Shown here piece after piece: positions 28,063-40,587 of a stretch of 64,000 bases of DNA (position 1 is its first letter; each line of letters opens with the position of its first letter). The stretch lies in NCBI GenBank assembly GCA_964019165.1, contig OZ025272.1, positions 15,723,093-15,787,092 on the forward strand, given 5' to 3'. Under the pieces are notes generated by a model. It had not been told where the DNA came from. It saw nothing but the letters and a program-made list of their open reading frames with translations, and searched no databases. Position numbers and translations under genes: made by a program. The stretch is from Mastigias papua. Lineage: Eukaryota > Cnidaria > Scyphozoa > Rhizostomeae > Mastigiidae.

Positions 28063-31000
28063 ATGGAATCAGACTTATCTCATACACAATTAGACAAAGA
28101 CAGTAATCTCTTGGTTGATGAGACTGTTGGCAGTGTTCAGGATCAATTGAAAAACATTGACTTAGTGAACCCAGAGGGTAGTAGTGGGTCTGGGACTATG
28201 CATAAAGATGCTAAAGAACACAGTGCTGTAACTTTTAAATCAGCTAATCATGAAACATTAAAGAGTGCTAGTTTAGATATAAGCTCTAAAGAAAATATTG
28301 GTGGCAATTTGGGTGAAAGTAGTGCCAAAGAAAAGGAGGATGTCAGCAAAACTGTAGGAATAGGTGATGCAGAAGAAGGAGAGCTGGACTATGAAGAAGA
28401 AGTCCCAGAAGAAGACAGGCTTAATACTGATGAGCAAAGGGTTGATAATGAAGATGCTGACCTCACTGACAAGGATGGAGATGGAGATAAAAATGCTGAA
28501 GGGTCAGAGGAAGGGGAAATTGTTACTGATGATGATGATGATGATAATATTGTTTGCAATGGAGACAAAAATGAAAAGTTTGGTCATAAAGATACAAAGG
28601 TATTTTTTCTTGTTAACATTTGACTGTTGGTTTAGTTGTTGCTTATAATGAATACCACCAGATACTGTTTCATATGCGACTAGTGTAAAGGGATCTAATT
28701 GCTTATGGCCTATGCAAAGACAGCAGGATTGAGGAGAACTTAAATGTGAATGTGTGGGAAAATAGCCACTGTGAACGGCATTGAAACTAGTGACGCCTGA
28801 CTTTGTATTTCAAGCACTCTACCAACTGAGCTTTTTGATCATGATTTCAAATGCCCACTCAAGGGTATGTTATACGTGTTGCACTGTCCCTCTCTTAACC
28901 AATTTGTTCATGGGGGCCATCGCAGCTCTATCACAATGTGCATTATGGTTTCTTCATATATTATAAGGAAAGGTAACTTTGGCTGAAATTAAAAATTCCT
29001 TGATAGTGAGAAAAATTGCTATTAATAATTAGGCAAGTCTTTATTTATATTTATTGTGTTAGAACCTGTTTATCATATCTATAGACACATCTACCTTATG
29101 GCATAAGAAAATAAACTGGTTTGCTTTTGAGCCAATTTGCAAAGATTTTATGTTTTTGGAGCTCACCAGGATCTTGTATACTGCAAGAGAGAGTATGTAG
29201 AACAGTAACATGAAACTGCAAGTTTTTTGGAGAGTGAAAGACACTTGAGCCTTTTTTCACGAACGTCATTAGCAGGGCAGATGCAATAGAATTCTGTTTC
29301 GATTACCGTAACCTTCAGTTAGCGTATTCAATTCATGTGTATTCAATTTTATGTTAGAAATCAGTGAAAAAGGATGATGCAGAGGAGGGTGAGATAAATG
29401 ATGTAAGTTGCACTATATTTCTTGTAATTGATTGGTTGACAAGACGACATTTCTGACTTGGTCATGAATTATACCATGAGATAAAACCATTAGTTGTTAC
29501 TCTTTGAAACTGTACAATTCTAGTATAAGTTGAATCCAGAGAAAAAAACTTAAATCAGTCACTTCCTTGGTTTTATTGACTGGCCTGCCACTTGTATGTG
29601 CCATTAAGTAGCCTCTATGATATGTTTGGTAAATGATCCATATACACTTACGTTCGAAAAGTATTTCACCACCTAGAACAAAATGGCTGCTAATAGCGGC
29701 CAAGGACCTTGTCTGGAAAAGTACATAACAAAAGTGTCACGCTGTAAGGGCTTCTTCAATCTTTATTTAGGCGGGGAAAGATTGGTCAGTTGTTCAAGTG
29801 AGACAAATTGTGCACCTAAGCTGATGTTTTTTTGCGGAAAAATTCGCAAGATTTTGAAGCAATGCTATCAAAAGTATGGGCAATAAATGGGCGCTACTGC
29901 AGAATCGTACCTCTCCTAGAAATAGATGGCCTACCGTAACATACTATACAACATTCGATAGCTCTCGGTGAGTAGATTACGATGATACCGTCATTTACCC
30001 CATACCTCCAATTTTCTAGGAGTTATCGAGGGTAGGGGTCAGGGTTATGGTTAGTGTTAGTGTTTAAATAGTACAGATTGTAAACATTTCGTCGATTTTT
30101 ACTACTATCAACATGATATCAATGAAATAGATCGACTTCCAACACTTTGAGATGATTTAAATGCTAGCCCTAACCCTAGCTCCTGTCCCACTTAGCGCCA
30201 TGTTTGCCAGAAATAACTCAATATCTCCTCGAAAATTTGATCTATATGGTAAATGACGGTATCATCGTAATCTACTTACCGAGTGCTATCGAATGGTGTA
30301 TAGTTTGTTAGGGTAGGCAATCTATTTCTAGGAAAGGTACGATTCTGCAGTAGCTTCCAATAAATGTTCAAAGTAGGCATAGCAAATTAGAGCAGAATGA
30401 AGGATTTTGAGTGCAGAAGCGTGATATTCCGGCAGTTCAAGATGATAATGTTTCAGGCCTAGCATTAGAAGTGAATTTTTGGTAAAATGTCTTTTGCCAT
30501 TCAGAGCGAAAAGGTTTTAGTTCATGAAGCAGTTTCAGGTGAGGTGATCTTGGAGATTCTACTGTACATGTTGTATGAAATAAGTTGAAGATTTATTAAA
30601 ATAAGAATAAGGATTGTCTAGAGAGCTTCATTGACATATATGAAAAGTTTGATAGTAAGCGTTACTAAAAAGGCCAAGTTTAAGGCCTATGTTATTGTAG
30701 AAACGGAAAAATGGAAGTTTACCAAAGTTACATGACCATTGGCATTGCAACATATCACTCACCTGAGATTGTTCGCGATCTGAAATGGTATTATTCTGAC
30801 CGGAGTGAGCTAAGCAAGGAAGAATTTTTCTACTGTCACATGGCCTCATAAAGTCTGGCTCTAAAAGCATTAAAATATCACACTCTTTCTTCAGAAAATG
30901 AGTGTTTTTACGCTATTTTGTTATGCCAACTTCAACTAATAAATGCCCAAACATTTAACGGCACACCTTTGGTACATTTCTTAATATTTCTGTCAAAATA

Positions 31001-34000
31001 TCTCAGATGTACAATAAAATTAGCTTCGCTTCAAAGCTGAGGAAACGAAGAATATTTTCTCACCATTAAGTATGGTGAGAGAACGCTATGAACCACTATA
31101 ATCATGCTATTTAGATTGTCAAGAGCTGACACTTCGCTACTGCTAGCCGCCATTTGAGCAGGGTGGTGCAAGATTTTTCGAACGTAAGTGTATTTATTGG
31201 CTGCATCAAGTTTATTCTGTTTCTACCAAGATGTTCTCTCAGTCTATTCTGAATGTTCTGTGCTGAAGGTTACAATAATATGACTAGCTTTGTTTACGTT
31301 CCAAGATACAAAATTTTCCTTGCAGTTATTATAAAGTTGGTATTAGTATTATCAACTACCAAATGGAATTACCCTTTGCACATGATGTTATGAAGCATTA
31401 GATACTGTATTATGTTTGAACTTTGAAGTGTTGTATTAATTTTTCACTGGTAAACATATTGGCTTTTCAGGAAGATTTAGAGGAAGGGCAACTTGATGAG
31501 GAACTTGATAGAGGTAAGCCTGTCTGTAGAGAATTGCATTCTCACCATATTTTGTGTATGAAGTCTTGGAGTCTTGAGATCTATTTTAATTTAAAGTTCC
31601 ACCTGTGCTCTACATGGTCAATTTTCTATTATTTGAAGTAGAGGATGGAAGGTTTATAGCAATTAAAAATTCTTGTTTATTTGATACTATTGCTTTTTAT
31701 TATGCTTTTAGTGGGACGTTTATTGTACACCATTGTAGCAAAAGGCGTGGTTTTAAAGGCATTACCCCCGGAAATCCCTCCTGGTCAGTGGTGGCTGGTG
31801 ATGTCTTCTTTCTTTGAAATTAGCAACTATAAACAAAACATTAGAAACAAAAATTTGACAACAAGCTCTGGTGCTAAAAAATTTTTTACTGCATTTTAGG
31901 TATGCTTGTTTTTTCAAGAAATTCTTCTGCTTTGTACCGCAAGGAACTTATGCAATATTTGTCTCAAGGATACTAGATGAATATTTTTATTTCATTTCAG
32001 GACCAAGACCAAGGGTTCTTTGCAAATATTACGAAGCAGGTAACATATATTAACTATCTTGGGGAAGGAATGGGGGGGTCACTTTGTCTTCGTGATATGC
32101 AGGTAGTCAACGTTCTACAAAAGAAATGTTTACTGTATGCATAGCTTTACGTGCAGTTTTGACTGTTTGTAGGAAATGTTAGTAAGTCTAGGCCAATGTT
32201 GTCCAATTTCGGGATGTACCTTTGGGGAAAATTGGAAGGGAATGGTAGGCTGCCATCATCAGTCAACAAGTAATTTATTTCTATGGTAAGTTTTGAGCAA
32301 CACGGCCTATCTAACAGAACTTGGAAGTATTATCTCAACCAAGGCAATTTCTAGAGGAGATACTTTGGCCAGCAAGTAAAAAGTATAGTGAGAAAAGTAC
32401 GCTGATTGCATGTGTTGTATGGTTCAGCCTTTTTCGTTCTGTGGACTTGGTAATATTACTTTGATACACATTTGTGATAGGAAACCATAGCCTTTTCTAC
32501 AACATCTATGGTCATTTTCCAACCCCCCCTTTTATTCGAACCCCCCCCCCCGCTAGTTAGGCTTTGAGTATTTTTCCAATCCCCGTCTATTTGGCACCCA
32601 AGAGTATGAGTAACGTCCAATTGCGACCGGAAGATGAAGCTGAATATTTGCATGAACGCTATGAAACAGGGGCCTGGGACCTAAGTTGATTATGATAGTT
32701 ACTTTCAAAATGTAATTATTATTATTATTATTATTGCCATTCTTCTTTTTGTAGGAACATGTCGTTGGGGCACAACTTGTAGATTTCTTCATCCTGGTAT
32801 TAATGACAAAGGTAATTTCTGAAAGAATGGATTGTAGTTTCGTGCTCTCTGCCTGTAAAGTAAGGTAATGAAGTACTCTTGAGTACCGAATAATCCACCC
32901 CCCCATATTTTTAATTTTTGAATGTTTTCCAACAAAACCCTTCCCTTTAATTTTCAATTATCTATGTGGCAAATTTAGATTTGATTCTAATGACTTATTT
33001 TCGCTGATAAACAGTTCATTATTTATTTCGACTTCATTCATTGCACTTATAAAATTGTGAGTAAATAATTTAAAATGAAAAAAATGAAATGAAATGAATG
33101 AGAATTCAGTTACGTTATCTTTTGTCAATTTTGGTTGTGAAATCTCGAATAATTTATTTTCATGACCAGAAGCGATAGCACCTGTTTTTATATGTGATTC
33201 AAAGTAGTGATGGAAAGTACAATTAACCTGTTTGCATTTTAGGAAATTACATAATGCACCGTCCTGTTGGGATGTATCCTACCGCATTTGGAAAGCCTCC
33301 TCCCCCAAGTGAGCTTGGCCCTTTGAATAATATGATTCTCCGAGGACCTCCTATCATAGTAACACCTGCCATGCAGACGTCAGCACATATGGATAACGTT
33401 GTAAGTACATCTATTCTATCCCTTGCGCCGGTAGAGCATGCATGTTACAAGTCATGGCGCAGTTTCCTTACATTCCACTGTTACGCATCAGAATCTACAT
33501 CTTTATTTAATATATATTTGTTATATTTATGTATATAATTCATATTTAGTTCTATCAAGGAGGGCAGCCGTTTATCAGAAGCTGTTTTTCTATGAGCCTT
33601 CCTTTAATTACAAAGAATGGTAGCTTACTTTAATAGCTAAATTTAAAAATATATGATATATACACAATATTTGTAAATTAAACCCTTACAACATAAACAA
33701 GAGTAGCTTTAAATACATTAACTAAATCTTAAATCACTTTTCTAAAACTTTTAATTAGAGGATGAGTACTTGCTACCATCTGCGAGGCTATTCCATGATG
33801 CTACCCCGCGATATGAAAACTTTGCACATTGGAGAAGTTACTGGAGCACGACTGATGTTTTGTTATGATATTTTAATCAGCCAAAATTTATACTAATAAT
33901 AAAATTTCATTTTTGTTTATTATTTTTTCTTGTGTACACTATTTTGCTTACCAATCAGTAATCTGTTGTTGTGTTTGTAGCATTTGCCGTTTGAAATGGA

Positions 34001-35991
34001 CATGCATTCAGGAGCTCAATCCAGAAAAGAGTCGGCATGGGAAAGAGGTCTGAAAAAGGCAAAGGAGGTGAGGACGGTTTGGGTCTTGTAATATTAGCTA
34101 TGCCCACAATCATGCATTATTTTTGCAAATCGAATTGCTCTCTTTGTTACCTTTGTTTGACCAAACGTAGTCAACTTTTTCTGTATTTCGTATCCTGTAT
34201 GCATAACTGTTGTTTTGGCTATTTCTACGCATGTTGCAGCGAGCCTTCATTTGCACAGTTTTTGTTTAAGGAATGGCATTTCAACACATGACAGTTTCAT
34301 TGGGTTACAGTATTTAGTTTTTGCTTATTTCCAAGGATTTCTTTAGAGAAGTATTTCCAGGGATTTATAAATTACACCAATAGGCGGTCGGATTTTTTCC
34401 TTTTTTGTTTTGTCTTCTTGAACTGAAGTCTATCGATTTTTTCAGATAAAACTGACGTCAGTGAAGAGAAAAGAAGAGGAGGAAAACTTTGAGGAAAAGC
34501 GACTGAACATGAGTGTAAAAGAGAGTGAATTGGAATCTGAATGGCCTACGGCTAGACGTGAATCTTGGAGGCATCCCCTCGATAGAGACAACCAGACAGT
34601 GTCGAGACCAAGGGCTCCTGAGCAAAGATCAGATATCAGTGACCGTCGCTTTAACAGAGGAAGGTTATCACCAGTTAGGCGACATGTGAGTGTTAGGCCT
34701 TTACTTTTGCATCATTGAAGTCAGTTTATCTAGACTGTGCTCATTTCCCTTGTAAAATCAAATCACAAATTCCCTTGTAATATTGAGTATATTTTGCTTG
34801 GTGGTTTAAGAATTGCTCATCATTTGGGGGGGGGGGGGATTAAATATGTAGAATTTTAGCATTGTTTTCCAAAAGTGCAGGTAACATTGAATTTTTAATA
34901 TGATAGTTTGTAGTCTAGTATAAGCTAGTATCAGGGTTCTCAGGAGTCTTATAAAGCCTGGAAAAAGTCAGGGAATGAAAGTTGAGGCCAGGAAAAACCT
35001 GTGGAGAATTCCACATATATGATGATAGGACATTACTGTTTCAGGAGCCTGAGAGAGAAAGACCTCCAAGAGGACACGATGTTGATAGAGAAAAACCACG
35101 TGATATGGATCGTGAAAGGTTTTTGCGGATGCGCAGAGGACGAACGCCTTCCCCTCCTGATAGGTACAAATTTATCTTGATTAAAACCGGCATCAATTCA
35201 CACACCATTGCTCAGTCGTAGTTCCATTAAACACTCAGTTCTTTTTTATGTCTATCAAATAAGTCCATTCAATTTTATATATATATATGTATGTGTGTAT
35301 ATATGTATGTTTGTATGTATATGTATGTATAGTGTATATTATTTATAAAGATATCTGTATAGATAAAATTTTTATGTATTTATTTGTATATACATGTATA
35401 TATATTTATTGTGTTGCTATGTCAATCATACTATACAAATGAGAAGTTTATGTTGATTGGTGCATGAAATGGGCTACAGCTACCAATTTAGATATGAATT
35501 CTTGGGGTCAGATTTCACAATGTCCCACAATTTTTCCGTCCTGAGTTTTGATTCGGATTTTTTGTAGGAAAAGCAGAGATAGAGATCGTGAACGTGACCG
35601 TGATCGTGATCGTGATCGTGATCGTGATCGTGCCCGAGATAAGGAGAATAGGAGAGATAAGCGAACGGATAAGGTGAACGACAAGACGACACTAACTCCT
35701 CAAGACTCTTATAAGAATTTAAAGAATAGCACAGAGACCAGCCAGAGAGAGGTTGAGAAGGAGGCTGTTGAAAGTTCGAAGAACGAAAAGAATTCTATTG
35801 CCCCATTGGTTGGAAATGCTGAACAATGGGTTGATCCTTGGATGCGCAGACAGCCACAACAGAATCGATCTCCGGAAATGCGCTCACCGGAAGATAAACC
35901 AGTGGCTGATGATAATTTGAGCTCTATTGGTAGTTCCGACTCTGAAGCAGGTATTAGTGTCTTAATTACGCGTATGATATATATATATATA

Positions 35992-36081
<90 letters not shown>

Positions 36082-39000
36082 CATTCAAATAGCTTCAATC
36101 ACAAAGAAATTTTTAAAGAAATAAATAGATACTCAAGAAAAAACTCCAACTTTTAGAACGTTTCGGCACAAGCCTTCATCAGTTCTCATGATGAGAACTC
36201 ATGCTGAGAACTGATGAAGGCTTGTGCCGGAACGGTTTAAAAGTTGGAGTTTTTTCTTGAGTATCTATTTGTTTCTTTCTGCAGAGCTAAGCTTAAGCAA
36301 TATAAACTCGTTGTATAAACATATGATATACCAAGCTTTTTTGTATTGATGATATGAAAATGTTTTGATTTTCATGTTTATGTTAAACTATATGTAAATT
36401 TTGCTATATACATATATATATAGTTTAGGAAGCTAATATAGGCCATTTTGCTGTTCATAAGTTGAAATTCTTTACAAGCAAAATTTTCAATTGTTTTCTC
36501 TAGTAGATATCAGGAGTTTGTATAGATATATATGTAATATTGAGGTGGGGGCTTATTCGAGAGGGGCTTATTCGGAGGTGGGGGCTTATTCGAGGATTTA
36601 CGGTATATATGTACTTAGTGAAGAATACATATGATTGTAGACTCAGAAAGCGAAGAATCAGATGAATCAGGTTCTGATTCTGATTCAGAATCAAGGGACT
36701 CTGGCTCAGATACAAATGCTGATGGAGCTCCTAAAACTGAGGTTTGTAATAATTTTCTTTCGTTGTTTTCTTTGCCGATATGTGAGATCTGATTCAGGCT
36801 GACAGATATCAGCAGGATAATTTTCTCCCTTCAATGTTTCCCCAATCTTATCAATTATTAATATTTCCTTAATTTTATCCATCAGTTAAGTTTCAGAGTC
36901 ATAAATTTCATTGGATTATACACTGATTTCTTTTTAAGCTTTGCTAGATCTAGAACCTCTTCATTCAGCTTGTTATCGACTCTGGTACAGGTAAAAAAGC
37001 CAGAACCATCCACTAAGGAAACAAATGGTAAGGCCAGAGATCCACGGCTTGGTAGGGAAAACAAAGACAGGCCACGCTCACCTCAAGCAAACAAAAACAT
37101 TATACGTACTTCCAAAGACCACAGGGAGACTGACAGACGAAAATACTATGGTGAACCTCGAAGACCACAGATTAGAGACAATGAAAATGAAAGGAGGCAC
37201 AGAGATCGACGAGAAAGGTAAGGAAGAAATCGACTTAAAGCTGCTTACTTATCTGATCTAAGAGATAATTTTGTTCAACCGCTTTAGAAAGAATGTCTAT
37301 GTGAAATGACGAATCTAATTATACCTATGTTTGAAAATAGATAATTTCATATTCTTATCGAATATGAAATTATAAATATATTTTGTTCGTATATTTTAAT
37401 ATATATTTCTGTTCTTAATATATTTTGTTTTATTGGAATAAAATCCTTCATTTATTCGATAAGAAATGGAGGGTAAAATAAACAAAAGGCAAAGAGTCTG
37501 GACGTTTCGTTTTGTGGGAAACCCATGTTAAGGCATCATGTCAATGAAGAATTTAGCTTAAATAGTAGGTCTTTGGTGAGTGCAGTTTTAGTTTCAATCA
37601 CAGACCCAAAAATTTAATCTTTATGCTCATAAACGGAATTTTTATATATGGAGAGTGTCATACTTCAGTATATCAGATGATAATTAAGAAATAACGAATC
37701 TCACATTGACTGGCTTATCTTCAGGTACCCACCATCTCCTGGTTCTTCTTGGCCAGGACAGATGCCGATGGATGGCACTTGGTCCAGAGGTGGATACCAT
37801 CCAAGTGGAGGTAGCTTTCGTCCCATGCCTGAAAGGATGAGGAAGCCGGAGGATGAACCCAGGTATTTACGAATTACAGGATTGAATAGAGTGTGCAGTC
37901 AGTTACTGTAAGAAGGACTGGGATGAAGTCTGTCATAACCCCTTTTACTATTTAGTAGTTAGGCCTTGTCCAGTTGTATTGTTCAGGCACTGATGTGATC
38001 CAAGCCCTATGTAGGGAATCTTGGATCTTACGATCATGATATTCGCCTTAGGAAAGAATTATTACAGTTCTGATGAGTCCGGACATGGCTATTCAGCCCA
38101 ATTCTTGAGCGGTATTTTTTTACATTTCTCACAAATGAATGCATGACTGTCTGTTTCCAAGAAGCATGCTGTGAGTAAATCATGTCTGCTTTGTTTCTTG
38201 TGAAGGCTGTATGTAAATCAATGACTGATATTTTATTTGTATTTATTTAGTTGCTTACACACTGTAAGTTTCCAACTTTCTAGAGTGGTATTATAACGGT
38301 AATACATCATATCATATAATCTCGTATATCATATCATATCATCATATTATTTCATTTCATTTCATATCATATCATATATCATATATCATATATCATATAT
38401 CATATATCATATATCATATATCATATATCATATATCATATATCATATATCATATTTATACACGAAAACCCTATCAGGTACTAGTTTTTAACCTAAACGAA
38501 AATGCTCAATATATTTGCATCTAATGATAAAGAAAAGAAGCAGAAGAAAGAATCTAGCACGGTATCGATTTACTGGTCTTCCTAGGGATCGTGCTTCGGG
38601 AGGGATGCTAATTCTGTAGGAAATCCTTCAGTTTCCTTTTGAATGTAGTCATTGTGGGACGACTGTCCTAATTTACAATGGTATGTTATTCCAAGTCTTT
38701 ACTGCAGAATAAAACAAATTATTTTTGGAGAACTCTTGATTCAACCTTGGGATGTCCAGATCTGATTGATTTCTTGTTGATTAGCTCGATAACAGAGATC
38801 TGGGAGCAAGTCTCCCTTTTAGACTGCCGGGCAGAGACCATTCACTGTTTTATAGATCATTACTGCTCTGTTATATTGCATTATATTTGAGACCGACAGC
38901 GAATTACATGCAAAGTTCTCTGTCATAGTCTTTGCTCTAGTTTGTATACGTTAAAGATGTTGGAGCTTTGTTCTCGATATATTGCCCCCATGCTTCGTCA

Positions 39001-40551
39001 GTGTATCTCAGATGACTTTCAAACTTTCAAACAGTACTGGCTACCGTTATTTAATTGATGGACGTGAGTTAGATTAACAAGTAAGGCAAGGTTTAGTGGC
39101 TGCCATTGATTCAGTTTTATTATCTGCTACATATGGTCGCAATCATAGTTTGAAGAATTTTATGTTCAATACAGGGCATTGTCTAATGGGAATGGTAACC
39201 AAGATTAGATACCACTTTATCTGATTCAAGTATCTCACATTTTGCAGCATTCACGTTCTGTACTATACGTCTCTTACTTCATAGTTAGACCGTTTTATTA
39301 CGCACTAGTTGTATAAGTCTTTTCATCTTGTCTATTTAATAGAGCAAGGATGGAAAGACACCCTGGTGGTAGAAGACCTTCGCCTAGATCGTTGCGTGAC
39401 TCCCCGCATTCGAGGCGACATGCTCACAGGACTAGCCCGAAGGAGGATAAGGATAAAAAGAGAATGGAACGAAGGAGATCTCAGAGTCCGAATAGGAGAC
39501 GCAAAAGTCCAAACGTGATGGTTATTACTTTCTTTTTATTGATCTACAATTACACATTCGCAATTAGTACCGACGTTATTTCTCAGGCCCTCTCCTGAAC
39601 AATCCTCTCATTTTGAACAATTGTTTTTTCAGGATCCTAGACTTGCAGATGCAGATAGAGATAGGAAACACGGTGACGATGACAGGATTAAAGATAATGA
39701 AAAAACTGAAAAGAAAAGTCAGTTGAAAGACAGGTATGGCTAACTCTGTATTTTGTTTGTTACCCTGTTTTTGGTATAGCAAGTTCATGTCAGTAAATAT
39801 TTATTTGTTTTAGTTCTTTATGAGTTAAAATTATATGGAAATTGCGGTTTTTTTATCTTCTTGAATTATGTGCATATGCCGACGGAGACATGTGGGGGTT
39901 ACTGTGAGGAATTCGGGGCTAATTCATACGATCACAGTTAGATGAGCCGCACCTGTTATGGCACATGAGAAAGGAACAAATTGTAGAGGGCCAGCAGACA
40001 GTCCGAGTTCAGTCCAATTTAATATTAATTGTAATTCTTATGTACGATAATAAAACATAGTTTCAAAATAGCTTCGAAATAAAAGCAGATTTAGTCCATG
40101 CCTGGGAGGAAATAAAACATGTTTGTTACTTGATTTCTCTTTGAACGTTCAATGACCGGTCAGAATCAGTCAAAGGGCTGTATATGGCCCGCGGTTCGTA
40201 CGATGCCCAGGTCTGTATTATAGCATGAGCCAATTTTGAACTCACTGACTGTGTGACTATGGCTCGAGCCCGTACGTTTCTGTTTTTTCATAAGATGACC
40301 CGAGGGTGAGCTAGAATTGCTATGGTTCAAGTCATCTATAATTGATCGCATGAATTAGCCCTTAGCTGCTTTGCCAGAAAACCAAAGTGTTGTTAGACCA
40401 GTTCCAGAATAGACGGGAGTATTCCCATTTGCCACATTATTTCAGCATTGGTATACAGCTACTAAACTAACTGTGGAAATTAGAACATCAAATGGAAAAC
40501 GCTGTTTCATGATAAATCGGAGGACAAGAACGACGACAGAAAGAATTATTA

Positions 40552-40587
<36 letters not shown>

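Noticed and set aside
28770..28850. A tRNA gene on the minus strand
   Set aside because: A- and B-box-like parts are present but acceptor and anticodon stems do not pair, so it is called a SINE fragment.
30000..30190. Interstitial telomere sequence
   Set aside because: GGTTAGTGTTAGTG and CCCTAACCCTAG are degenerate, short, and lie inside the MULE-like MITE, which explains them.
36500..36610. Tandem GGGGGCTTATTCGAG motif near ZC3H18 exon 11
   Set aside because: It matches a widespread C-rich repeat pattern seen elsewhere in the window; three short copies are not enough to define an element.
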